Origin: Cordilura impudica
Taxonomy: Eukaryota > Arthropoda > Insecta > Diptera > Scathophagidae
Reading direction: 5' to 3'
DNA length: 64,000 bases
Assembly: GCA_963682025.1 (NCBI GenBank)
Contig: OY821521.1
Coordinates: forward strand, 97,710,854 to 97,774,853
The position numbers were made by a program, and so were the translations under genes. The notes under the pieces were generated by a model. The model searched no databases and was not told the origin of the DNA. It worked only from the letters and a program-made list of their open reading frames with translations. Positions within the stretch are counted from its first letter, which is position 1; each line of letters opens with the position of its first letter. This document shows, in pieces, positions 12,829 to 23,757 of this stretch.

Positions 12829-13495
12829 AACAAGTTAGAAAATTATTGTCGGTCTAGACCGACTATACGATATCTTATACTATGTGTTTAGTAACCCTTT
12901 ATGATAAGTGCAACTAATTAGATATAGAAAATAACCATATGTTAGTTTTTATGTATTGTCGATCTTGTGTTGTAATAATAATTAGTTATTTATAGTTCGG
13001 TTCGAGATCATGTATACATTTTCTAATACTAGAAAAGATAATACTTTTATGCAATGTAAGAGAAATTTGGAAAAAATTTGAAGACAGCGCAAATTTCTCT
13101 TACATTGCATAAAAGTATTATCTTTTCTAGTATTAGAAAATGTATACATGATCTCGAACCGAACTATAAATAACTAATTATTAAATAACCATATATTAAA
13201 TTTGAGTGGCATTTGCCTTTGGATATGAAAAAGTTCATATCGGTTGCTATACTTATGTGGGGACTAGTTCGAAGAATGTTTGGTAAGGTCACTTTGTTTT
13301 TTCAAAAACAATACAAACCAAATTTGAGGAAAATAATTTTTGTTTTTTGATAACTTTAAGCAAATTGGGGGAATCAGCTTCGTATGGGGGCTATGACTGA
13401 GGATTATCCCATAGAGTTGATTTTTGGACTACTGATTACTGGCTGTAATAAACATACAGAAACCCAATTTGACCGAAGTCTACGGGTAGGCTTGA
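12829..13495 (-). repeat. R-family repeat interrupted by a perfect palindrome
   Basis: The family start (AACAAGTTAGAAAATTATTG, then GGTCTAGACCGACTATACGA) runs to 12940 and resumes at 13183 with AAATAACCATAT, also found at 12929-12940. The insert between them carries the inverted repeat described separately. The copy is truncated near 13495, before the hAT element. Confidence 0.72.
12976..13183. repeat. perfect 94-bp inverted repeat with 20-nt loop
   Basis: Left arm 12976-13069 and right arm 13090-13183 are exact reverse complements over all 94 bases, checked base by base. The loop is 13070-13089. The whole insert (12941-13182) is flanked by a 12-bp direct repeat, AAATAACCATAT, at 12929-12940 and 13183-13194. 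The transcript would fold into a long perfect hairpin. No coding content. Confidence 0.95.
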
Positions 13496-13538
13496 AATCA
13501 CCTTGGGGTTTAAAAATTTATTTATTGAAGATTTAGAG

Positions 13539-15843
13539 CACGGGTTCCCAACCGGTGGTCTATGGACCCCATAGGGGTACGTGGAGCACTCCTCGGGGGT
13601 ACGAGATGCGCGGCCGGTAAGAAAATTTTTTTTCCAATTATTATTGCTAATATCTCTTAGAATTATTTAAATTAAATAAAAAACAAAATTCAATAAAGAA
13701 ATTAAAACTATTTATTTGAAACTAAACTATCGACGGAAAGGATTTCTTGAGACAAATTTAAATGAAAATAATTAGAATGAACGATGAAATAAAATATAAA
13801 AAGTAAAGTTATTTAAGTACAAGTATTTATAAAAAGATTTCAACAATCTCATTGTTTTAAAATTTTGTAACAAACAAAAATCTAAATTTTTTTTTATACA
13901 GTTTGGTTTTCTTAAATTCAATTTCCTAAAACTAAATACAATAACTAATATGTACATACGAGTAAGTATGAGTATTTGTTAATTTTGAAATAAGCCGTTG
14001 TAAGGAAAATCATTAGTAGGCTTTGAAATTTTGGTTGTCATAGAAAAGAGACATATATAATGGCAAAATATTAAGAAGATTCATTCTAAAAATTAATTGT
14101 AAGGGTTTGGTTGATTTTTAAAAGTTCCTGAGTTTTTAATATTTTTCGATTCTCTGTGCACTATTGATGTAATTTAACTATCAAATTGTTATTGTTTTTA
14201 CTACTATAACGTGTACAAACAATATATACATAACGGTTTTCGATTTATTTTGGTAAGTACAATAAATAAACCAGTGCATAATTATTTGTTTTAGATTTCA
14301 GAAATAATTATTTTTTTCTTATGTAACATGTAACAATGTCAAAGAAGCATTGTTATCAGGACTCTTCTATTCAATTTTTGCTATTCACGACCGAATTAGA
14401 AATATGTCAAAATACAAGAAAGTTCAACAAAAATTGGGTTGCAATTAGATGATCCACTGATGTTTCTAACTGTGCTTAATTTCTTGCTTTTGTTAAATAT
14501 GTGTATAAAAACGCAATCAAAGATTTTCTTTTTTGTGAACCTCTGACAGAAACTACAAAGGCTGTGGATATTATGTCAATTACGAATAATTTTTTTGTTG
14601 CCAATGGGATTTCTTGGAACAATGTGCGAGCTATTTGTACAGATGGTGCTCCAGCTATGCTCGGCAAAAATTCTGGATTTATTGCTTTTGTGAAACAGAT
14701 AAACCCAAATGTTTTTTCTAGTCATTGCGTTATTCATCGTCATGCTTTCGCATCAAAGACTCTTCCTTCTTATTTCAAAGAGGTATTGGATATTGTCTTG
14801 AAAACCATAAACTTTATCAAATCAAGGGCATTGAATCACCTCCTATTTAAAGTGTTGTGCGAAGAAGTTGGGTGCGCACATACCGTACTTCTTTTGCATG
14901 CAGCAGTACGTCGGCTATCCAGAGGAAAAGTTCTTAGTAGGGTTTTTGAACTTAGATCTCAAATTGAGGCATTTCTACATGACAAAGAATCAACTCTTTT
15001 GCTTCACTTCATGGACACCAGCTGTGTGCTCCTTTAGCTTACCTTGCAGATATATTTAGCCATCTAAACTCCTTAAATATATAATATATATGAATGCCGT
15101 GGAGAAAGTTACATCATTTCAAGTAAAGTTGGCTCTCTATGGCAGAAGAGTTAAAAGTGAAAGTTATGCCAATTTTTCGTTTGTGATAAAATAGTTTCCT
15201 TGCAAGTTAAACGCGAAATTGATATCAAGGTTCTCGACTGTATTAAAATGCATCTGGAAAATTTTCAAATTACTTTCGATAGAATTATTCCTCGCACATT
15301 TGTAGTTGATAAATGGATAAGAAACCATTTCATTGGATCAAATTAGTGATGCTGATGACGCAAAAGATGAGCTCATTGAATTGCGGAATAACAAGTAAAT
15401 AAGCAGTGACTTTCAAACAATGCCGTTGGATGTATTCTGGTGTAAACAAAGCGAGGCATATCCTGTTTTGGTGAAACGGGTGTTGAAAGCTCTTATTCCG
15501 TTTGTCACTAATTACCTTTGCGAATCTGGATTTTCAGTGCTTGTGTCCATAAAAAAAAATTAAGGAACAAATTAAAGGCTGAACATGGCATGCAGTTGGC
15601 TCTTTCAAACATCCTACCACGAATACAACAATTGATTGACGGTAAGCAGCAACAACGTTCCCACTAAATTAATTTTTTTTTTTGTAATTTTTAATTAATT
15701 ACTTTTAAATATAAGGTGTATAAATTTTTTTTATCTATATTGTTTTTTTTTTCTGTATATAAATATCAATAGAAGTTAGGGGTACGTAAGATTCCAAGTT
15801 GTTACCAAAGGGTACGATTACTCCAAAAGTTTGGGAACTAGTG
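13539..15843 (+). mobile_element. complete but decayed hAT element (Buster/ZBED-like)
   Basis: An 8-bp target duplication ATTTAGAG lies at 13531-13538 and 15844-15851. Terminal inverted repeats start CACGGGTTCCCAACC on the left and CACTAGTTCCCAAAC on the right (reverse complement), typical of hAT ends. The 2305-bp body holds a broken hAT transposase (14336-15667). An internal GGGGTACG word is repeated near both ends. Outside the transposase relic the body is AT-rich and non-coding. Confidence 0.9.
14336..15667 (+). pseudogene. hAT transposase relic (ZBED/SCAND3-like)
   Basis: The frame starts MSKKHCYQDSSIQF, loses the BED zinc finger by deletion, then reads STDVSNCA in a shifted frame. The longest open part (14501-15037) has the RNase H-like core: EPLTETTKAVDIMSI, NNVRAICTDGAPAMLG and SSHCVIHRHAFASK, followed by the helical region with AVRRLSRGKVLSRVFELR. 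After 15037 the frame is broken by several indels. The hAT dimerisation end is still visible as KLRNKLKAEHGMQLALSN, ending in QQQRSH and TAA at 15665-15667. The family normally has about 600 residues. The many breaks mean it is inactive. It matches transposases often annotated as SCAN or ZBED domain proteins. Confidence 0.88.
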
Positions 15844-15851
15844 ATTTAGAG

Positions 15852-15960
15852 AATACATTAATGTAAACAAATTAAATCTAATAAAAAATCTAGAGCAACT
15901 AGGCCTTAAGCTAAATTGTGGATACAAAATATTTTACAGCATAAAGGAATTAAATAATTA
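15852..15960. other. short AT-rich spacer between the hAT element and a LINE end
   Basis: No recognisable feature; ends in the T-run that marks the LINE poly(A) tail on the minus strand. Confidence 0.4.
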
Positions 15961-15961
15961 A

Positions 15962-16672
15962 TGATTTTTTTTTTTATTTTTTTTTTTTAATTTTTTTAAA
16001 TGAATTTAAATATTTTGATACTTTTTGAAATTGTTTGATGGAATGGGGTAAGGATTGAGATAATTAGGCAATAGCATTGACGTCTGTTAATATTTGATTT
16101 CTTTGTCGTTGAAATTTCGAGCAATCATGTAGTATATGCTTAATATTTAGTAGAGTATTATTTCCACATGTGCAGATGTGACTATGGGTTGATATGGTGT
16201 ATTCATTGCAATTCATTCACTACGATTAAATGAATTGCAATTAATTTTATCCACGTGTAAATATTACTTTATGTCATGTTGATTGATTTGGACCAACTAC
16301 TTGTACAATTCCATGTATTACAATTCAGATTATAGGTTTGTTCTTTGATTTCTTTACTGATGTCCAAGAAATTGAAATTAGATGTTTTAATTAACGCTAA
16401 TTTGTGGGCTTGTTTTGCACCGTAGTTCGCAAACTCGTTGCCTTCTTTTTGAGACTGCCCTGGAATCCATAGTATAACAATTTTAGGAAAATTTTTGATT
16501 AGGGAGTTTCTTATACTCATTGAATTAAAATTGTTGTTGTAGATATTTCAAATAGCGTGAATTGTTGAAAAAGAATCGGTACATATAGCTAATTTTCCCT
16601 TCCCCTGGCAGAATTAAATCATCTTATATAAAGCTATTATTTCAGCAGAAAAAATGGAGCCAAAATGAGGTG
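15962..16672 (-). pseudogene. LINE 3' end with RNase H domain
   Basis: On the minus strand from about 16672 the frame reads PHFGSIFSAEIIALYK, then KLAICTDSFSTIHAI and, in the open part 16520-16269, IVILWIPGQSQKEGNEFANY. These are the conserved E, D and WIPG(H)..GNE(A)D blocks of a retrotransposon RNase H; the usual GHS histidine is Q here. A CCHC-like C-terminal part follows (ICTCGNNTLLNIKHILHDC). The T-rich run at 15965-16000 is the poly(A) tail. The copy is 5' truncated and broken by stops. It belongs to an I/jockey-type LINE with RNase H, different from the copy at 7345. Confidence 0.85.
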
Positions 16673-16945
16673 CTTCGCAATTCCCATAAAATTTTTTGAA
16701 ATTTGTGGCTGTAGCGTTTGAATTTCAGCAACAATGTTGGGCTTGAGTTCAAGGATTGTCTTGGACTTGGTTACATGTCTCGCTCCTTCAAATAACTCCA
16801 AAGGAAATAGCCCGGTGCTGCCAAATCTGGCGTACGCGCTGGCCAATTAATTTCCGAATTTCTGGAAATTATTCCCTCTACTAAAATTTTTCTTAAAAGT
16901 ACCACTCTGTTTTGGGCAATATGGGCAGTGGCTCAATCCTGCTGA
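16673..16945 (-). pseudogene. mariner-like DDE transposase fragment
   Basis: The minus strand gives IQQD.ATAHIAQNRVVLLRK, then NSEINWPARTPDLAAPGYFL and, after a one-base shift, KSKTILELKPNIVAEIQ. This is the catalytic middle to C-terminal part of a mariner/Tc1-superfamily transposase (PDL..PxxYF block). It is cut on one side by the LINE at 16672 and on the other by an R fragment. About 90 residues of roughly 350 remain. Confidence 0.78.
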
Positions 16946-17205
16946 ATATATGACAATTTGGATTTTATGGAGGTCGTTTGTATTGGGACTAGGTCTAAAG
17001 ATTTCACCAATTTCAATAGTGTTCATCCTATAGCCGATAGAAGCTTTTACACTAAATGTCATCAAGGTTTACAAAAAGTGATTCTGAGTCGATGCGTATA
17101 ATATAATATAAAAGATGAGTCTAGGTCAAAAATTGTTGGTAGTTACAAACATCAGCACAAAGTCATTATACTCTGATCACATAGTGGAATAGGGTATAGA
17201 AAAAT
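16946..17205 (-). repeat. R-family repeat, terminal third
   Basis: Has GACAATTTGGATTTTATGG, the TCACCAATTTCAATAGTGTT core and the CATAGTGGAATAGGGTATA end. The CAGACGG tract is deleted. Confidence 0.7.
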
Positions 17206-17296
17206 AAGATAAAAAATAAATTCGGCCGTGCCAAATCTTTGATACCCTCCACCCATGTACTAAACACAATATTTTAACTGAGGTTTTCGACACTAA

Positions 17297-17571
17297 TGCC
17301 TGGTTTTCATTATGTCATTTTCAATGGCAATTGTTGTCAATTGTTGTCAGTTGTATGAAAACGAGTTTTAATGTCTTGTCATTTACAACCCCTGGCAACA
17401 TTTGACATCTCAAATGAAATTGCCAGCATGTTGGCAATTTGTTTGTGTTTGACAGCCAGATTTTTTGTTCGGTTATTAGATGTAATACAAGCGTAATTAA
17501 TAGAAACTTACGAGATGTCAGTTGCGGCAATTGTTTGTTGTTAGCTTATATGACGTAGTGAAAACCAGGCA
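17297..17571. mobile_element. 275-bp MITE with TAA target duplication (PIF/Harbinger-like)
   Basis: Terminal inverted repeats TGCCTGGTTTTCATTATGTC and (reverse complement of the right end) TGCCTGGTTTTCACTACGTC. TAA flanks both sides (17294-17296, 17572-17574), the 3-bp TWA type used by PIF/Harbinger elements. No coding capacity. Confidence 0.8.
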
Positions 17572-17574
17572 TAA

Positions 17575-17944
17575 GAGATCAAAAAGGCTACATATCACAA
17601 TGGCTCGATTTTTACAATGGTGTTTAAAATTAATAAGATAATTAACAAGAAGTTTAGATATTTTAGTGCTTTTGTTTGTCATTCCATTCGTGACGCAGTA
17701 AATAAAATTAATTCGCGATCTCATAAAGTATATATATTCTTGATCCTTGTGACAACTCGTGTCGATATAGCAATATGTCCGTCTGTCCATTTGGCTGTCG
17801 AAATCACGCTCATTCCCAAAATAAAACATTTACTTGGGTAAAATTTAGATAATATTGTGTGCCATAAATTCGAACATGTTGGTTTACAATTTGGAGCCTC
17901 TAGACCCAATAGCCAATATAGATATGTATCAGATATCGATATGT
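17575..17944. other. repeat-derived stretch with a short GTCCGTCTGTCC tract
   Basis: TATATTCTTGATCCTTGTGA followed by GTCCGTCTGTCC resembles dispersed fly repeats of another family than R. The overlapping frames on both strands (17518-17948) have no motif. No gene seen. Confidence 0.4.
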
Positions 17945-18760
17945 TCATAATCTAGGGGGCCAATGCTTATCACCGAAACGAGAGTCTACACTACTAGGAA
18001 ATGTCTCCTGTAGTAATGGACAGGCTGTATGGCTTGTGGCACCTTTTTGTTGATACCACATGTCGTCCATATCAATGTCATCTAAATTAGACAGGAATAA
18101 TGCTGTTATCATATCGCGATATCGAGCACAAGTAACAGTCACTACTTGTAAAGTTTCATTTTCGAAGAATTATGGTAAAACCCAAAATCCGCACCAAACG
18201 GTGAGACGTTGTGGCTGCATTTGTTTTTCGATATGTGGGTTCTCTGAACCCCAAATGCAGCAATTTTGACGAATAACGAATCTATCTAGGTGAAAATATG
18301 CTCTATGAAAAATCAGCACCCACTTTCAGATGTTCCATAATCCATTCAACGATCCCTCTTCGCTGTACATGGTCATTGGACTTCAGTTCCTGTGTCAATT
18401 GAACTTTATAAGAGTGGAGCCTCAGATTTCTGGGGAGTATACGCTACCTAAAACTTGCAATTCGTGACCGCGATGCCGAATTGATGTTTCGGGGCGTTCA
18501 CCAACACTCATACGCACTGCTTCGATACTGACAGTTTAGAGGCTTATTTTTGGACTGTAGACGCGAAACTTTAATTATTTTTGAAATGTTTTAAAACAGT
18601 GAAAACTCGCTTCTCTATCATGTAATACTCCATTTTTACTAACCCTAAACTGTCAGCTGTCAAACTGCCTTGTTCATTTGGTTTCCAGCTCTACTGTACA
18701 AATGGCGGCACATTCAAATATTGCGTGAATTTAGGGATAAACACTTTTCACCGCATCGGG
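17945..18760 (-). pseudogene. mariner-like transposase relic, copy 1
   Basis: On the minus strand, from about 18545: the helix-turn-helix end (RHRGHELQ-like, then LRLHSYKVQLTQELKSNDHV, QRRGIVEWIMEHL), then the DDE region. The open part 18142-17945 reads YRDMITALFLSNLDDIDMDD, then MWYQQKGATSHTA and SRFGDKHWPPRL. The second aspartate of the usual FQQDGA block is K (QQKGA), so it is catalytically dead. The C-terminal third is missing. The 5' non-coding end (to about 18760) matches the copy at 32885-33700. This transposase type is widespread in arthropods. Confidence 0.82.
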
Positions 18761-19385
18761 ATTCAAAGAAAAGAATATATATATATAATTTCCTTGGATT
18801 TGTTTTGTTCTGGGTAGATTTGAAATTTTTGTTTTTAATTTATGTTTTAAATAAAGACATTTTAGTAAAGTTAATACCACTAGGCTTAGTATAAGGCTGA
18901 CGATTGAATACTAAAGGTGCTGTTGTTTTATTGCATTTTGCGGGAAAGTGATGAACCAACATTTGGGTAAGCAACGGATCCCAGAAAAATTTGGTATTGA
19001 AATCCCGTTTAATTTGTACTACTTCAAACCAAATATTTTATCCATTATTTTAAAACCATTGCTAATCAAAAGTGTACATATTATGTTAAGCAATTCTGAG
19101 TTCATATTCTGGTTCAGCACGCCGAAAACCTTTTAAGTAGAGCCAGAAATTTGATCAAACATTGTTGGCCTGTAAATTTATTAAAAATATTTCAACCTTA
19201 AGTTCTATAAGTTTGCTTATATTTATATGTAAGTTGCAAAAGGAAATGGAAAACCAAATAAAAATAAACAAACTTATAAATAAAAAGTTGTCATCTAACT
19301 CCATCTTCTTATTTATAACTCTTAAACCAACATAAACTGAAATTATATTTTGGTATATAATATAATAATATGTATAATTAAATAT
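18761..19385. other. AT-rich stretch, nothing recognised
   Basis: Two short plus-strand frames (18670-18894, 18948-19136) have no motif, and codon use matches the A/T background. Confidence 0.45.
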
Positions 19386-19388
19386 ATT

Positions 19389-20249
19389 CAGAGTTTAGAA
19401 AAACACATACTAAATAAAAAACACGTACATATATGTAAGCAAACACAGCTCAGACCAGCAAACACATATTTTTATTTTCATATCAATTATGAGTGTTTCT
19501 AAATTTTGAACTTTGCCGAACACAACCATGAATGTGTTTTATTTTAATACTTGATTGTTTCTGTCACGAATTATTTTATTCGAACACACATAAACCACAC
19601 AGTTTCGAGTGTAGCTATATTTTAAGTTCGTGTTCTCAAAAAAAAAAAAAAAAAAAAAAAAAACAGAACATAAACAATATACAAGTTCGAACGCGTACAG
19701 CCAAACATTAAAATATTATCCACTCGCGATCGAAAAAATCCGATACACCCCGATAAAAATGACGAAATTGTTTCAACCGAATTTATTTAAAAAATCTAAA
19801 ATAATTCATTAGCAGGTATAAAAAAGATAAAAATAAAAAGATAATAATAAAAATAAAATAATAAAAATAAAAAAGTAAAAAAAACGAAAATAATTCATAA
19901 ACAAATTATAAAAATTTCTCTGTGTGGTTAAAATTAAACTGTTGTTATTCACTGAAGTCGAACCTGTTAATTATTCATGTTCTGTTTTTCCGCAGCACAC
20001 GTGCCAGAACACGAGCTTAAAATAAAGCTACACCCGAAACTGTGTGGTTTATGTGTGTTCGAATAAAACAAAGCGTGACAGAAACATATTCGTGTTCACA
20101 ACAATCAAGGTTTAAAATGAAACACATTCATGATTGTGTTCGGCAAAGTAGAAAATTTAGAAACACACATAATTGACATGAAATTAAAAATTTGTGTTGG
20201 TTGTTTCAGAACAGAACATTGTATGTTTAATGTGTGTATTTTCTGAACC
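19389..20249. mobile_element. foldback-type element with about 270-bp terminal inverted repeats
   Basis: Left arm about 19389-19672, right arm about 19976-20249 as its reverse complement with modest divergence. Shared blocks include TTTGCCGAACACAA, GAACACACATAAACCACACA and GTTTCGAGTGTAGCT. The middle is about 300 bp of A-rich sequence with no gene. A 26-A run at 19638-19663 interrupts the left arm. A half copy is at 48852-49195. Confidence 0.85.
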
Positions 20250-20705
20250 TTGCATATATGTATTACATATAATTACATACATTTTTACAAAAAATTTAAA
20301 AATAGTTAGCTGGCATTTCTTAAGTTATCATGTAGAGATATTTGTGTTTTCGCGGATAACAACTTTGCTGAAAATAGGTGTGACCTCCACAATAAAATGG
20401 AAGACTCATTTGGTTGCCAGAACAAAGGGACATAGTTTACATTAATAATATAAATAACTAATTCTTATTTGAAAATTTTGAAATAAGTCTGCATATTCGC
20501 AGACATATAAATTCAAAATTCATTCATAGATATAAAATTTTCTCATGACAAAATATACATACATTCCAAAAGGCAGTTGAATATATATGAAAAAATAACG
20601 CCATCTAACGGCTTCAAAGTAAAAAAAGCTAAATGAACTCCAACCGGACCAATGATTTAAATCTTTGCTCGTTAGCTCTAATGGTTCCGGAGAATATAGA
20701 TTTTC
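20250..20705. other. AT-rich stretch, nothing recognised
   Basis: No supported frame or repeat partner. The minus-strand frame at 20520-20726 overlaps the start of the Tc1 relic and has no motif. Confidence 0.45.
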
Positions 20706-21420
20706 GTAATATACACTCACCAGCAAAATTTCTTCTATTTAACAAATAATAGCTGCACTCCTCACTGCAGAACATTGTTCAAAACCCCACTAACACAATT
20801 TTGTCAAAATCTCGTTCTGGTCGACCCTCCAATCCAACTGAGCGCGAAAAGCGAACTATTTTGGCATCAGTAAAATAAAATTCCAGAATTACTGCTTCCC
20901 AAATTAGTACTAAAATCAAAGAATATCGTTCACAAAGTATTAAAAAAATATGACTTTCTTGGTCGTGTACCTATGGACTTTGCAAACGAGTAAATATACA
21001 AGGCTCTATAATTTTGGGAACGTTTTTTATTTCTTAGATCAAAGCAAGTTTTGCGTTTTCGGCATTAAAGGAAGAAAGTTAGGTTGAGAAACAAATAATG
21101 TTTTGCCAACGGTTAAACATGGTGGTGGTAGCATTATGGTTTGGGGTTATATGACAGACAACGGGATTGGTAAACTTATAGTAATGAATGTAAAACAAAA
21201 ATTAACACAAAGCGCACTACAACTGGGCCTTGAGAAGGTTCTCAGTTCCCATCCGATCTTAAAGCTGTAGACCAATTGTCGGTTTTACTGAAGCGTAGAA
21301 TCCGTCAACATAAAGTTACCCCAAAGTGACCTCGGTGCGATTTTGGATGACGCCAATAGCAAATCGGCTCACAGAGGTGCTAAAGAGCAAAGGACATCCT
21401 ACAATTAACTAAATTCAGCA
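20706..21420 (+). pseudogene. Tc1-like transposase relic
   Basis: Plus-strand fragments in order: SKSRSGRPSNPTEREKRTI, the GRP linker between the two DNA-binding helices, at about 20805; then KHGGGSIMVWGYMTDNG, the diagnostic Tc1 block, at about 21116. The C-terminal tail NRLTEVLKSKGHPTIN with TAA comes near 21364-21414. Stops, frameshifts and a deletion remove most of the second and third acidic residues of the DDE site. Length is about 700 bp against over 1 kb for the family. Confidence 0.85.
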
Positions 21421-21567
21421 ACATAACTTAAATTTATTTATTTTTACTAACATTTGAAGTGTACGAATCCTTTTTCTTTTAATTTTTTTCTATTTTTTAA
21501 GTTTTTTACCTTCATAAAATTTATTAAAGGCAAAAAACCTTGAATAAATTTAAAAAACTAACTAGAA

Positions 21568-21860
21568 GATTCCAGCGCTCGAAATTCGAGTGCAATTTCT
21601 AGTCAGCTTTATTTTTCAGCTTATCCAATTTACAAACCAACACTTTTGTGGTTTATTATTATCATTAACAAACACATTAACAAATTTAATAAAACACACA
21701 TAGCATATGTATAATTTTATGTATGTGTTAGTAGCAAATTTAAATGCAATTTACTCAAAATAAAGGAAAAAATTTAAAAATCTGTAAATCTGCAAAACCG
21801 CTAAAAAGAAATACCTTTCAAATAATATACGTTTGGTTAAAATCGAGATAAAACGGTCAA
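21568..21860 (+). repeat. dispersed repeat P, copy 2
   Basis: Same orientation and block order as 1137-1485, beginning with CTCGAAATTCGAG and ending at TAAAACGGTCAAAA. Clearly diverged, so not a recent duplication. Confidence 0.7.
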
Positions 21861-23757
21861 AATAATATTATAGATGAATAGCTTAATATTTTATTAGAAA
21901 AAAAGTAATTCAAATTAGACAATTTCATTTTTTTCTATTTTTTCCGTAGTATGACAATTTTAATTTTAAATGTACAGATACTTTCTCTAGAATTGTACAT
22001 ACTTAATAAACTAATTATTAAACAGTCAACATTTTGAAATAAATTAATGAGAATTTTTTTATTATAAATAAAATCAATTTTAGAATGCACATTTTAAAAA
22101 TTGTATATTGATTAAGTGTGGTGAAATTAACAGTTATGAACTAAGAATTTACTCAATTGGCTGTCAAAATAGATGTATTTCTTCCACGATCTTAAATTCA
22201 TTTATCAGTTGTGATTATTTGCCACAATTTAATATCTTTTTTGCTGCATCATCTCGATGAAGATATCCCATGTATGGTATATGGTAAATATTCATATTAA
22301 CTATAAGTACTCATTTATAGTATACTTTCAGGCATTTGAGTAACTATGAAACAGAGTTGGTAAATACTTAAGTAAATAATTTATTGTGGTAAAAGTAAAT
22401 ACATCCGCACACTTACGCCTTGCAATGCCGCAATTTTCTGGATAATTACACGAAATTGGGATAATTTAAAATGTCTTTGTTCATTTTTGGATAATAAAGC
22501 TCTTGCTTATTCTTGCGTTATTTCGCTTTCAGGCGAAAGCATACATTAAATATTAAATTAACGATTTTTTTTTGTATCTACTTGGCATTAAACTTTTTAT
22601 ATCACATTCATATCGCATTACATGTTTTTAGATGTCTTGGATCGTTAAATCGTTATTCAGGAATTTTACAAGATTTCACTAGAACATTTTTAAAATCACT
22701 ACCTGCAGTCAAGTAATTTTTATATCATAATCAATTTACAATAATTAAAAAAAAAAAAAAATTATAATTATAAAATTTCATTTATTTACCTTTTTGAAAT
22801 AATTTGTGTACCTATATCGTGCAGACAAGCCAAAGGGCTTCGTGGGATTAGAATTTAGTTTTTTAAGATTGTATATAAAATGATTTTAATAAAATTAAAA
22901 AAAAAAATAATCACATGATTGTTAAGCTTTAAATTTTTAAATTGATAGTGCTAACAACTAATTTAATAATGAGTCATAATTAAATTTAAAGACTTTATTG
23001 CTTAAACCCAATTAGTTTGGTTGTTATTGTAAAATCATAAAAGCAAATTTTATATACGAATATTAGCATTTAGGAAATACATTTTTATTATTGAATCTAG
23101 AAGATAGTTCAGAGTGGAGATCACCGTAAAATCAATAACTCAATTTTGTGCTAATTGGACTTGGACTGTTATTCCTTTAATCATATTTGATTATTTTGAT
23201 TTTGAAACTTTTTGGGAAAATTTTCTTCAATGAAAAATAATTTTTTTGTTTTAATTAGAAAACAAATTAAATATGATTAATATCACCATTTTCTAATTTA
23301 TTTGTTTAAAGAGTTTTTAGTCAATTGAACATTTCAAGAACAGTCTACTGTATGAACATGTTTTAAATAATAAAAAAACATAGTAAATATGTGTTTATTT
23401 AGCATAATTTAATACACATTTAAAAAAAATTTATAAATTCACTGGAAATTTTGGAAGAAAAAAATGCAGTCATATATGACCTTAAATGAATTTAAGTTGT
23501 TAGAAAAAGAAAATAATTTATTTGGTGTGGAAACTTATAAAGCAGTTTCTTTTGTTATTGTAACACAAGAACACGTTGCATTTTTCGCAAAAAGTGTGTG
23601 AACGAAAAAAGTAAAGTTGTCGGTTTTCCATCCAGTTGGGAAAATACCCTATTCCGTCAGCCCGTACTGAATTCAAGAGAAAAATCTGTCGCTTTCTTTT
23701 TTACAGTTCTTAATTGAGAGTTTGACGCTGTAGAGACAGGCCTTACAAAGTTTGAAG
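21861..23757. other. AT-rich stretch, nothing recognised
   Basis: Nearly 1.9 kb without a supported gene. One short plus-strand frame (22513-22716) has no motif; A-runs occur near 22745 and 22895. Confidence 0.5.

Noticed and set aside
19630..19812. 60-codon frame starting with poly-lysine
   Set aside because: It reads the 26-A run inside the foldback element.
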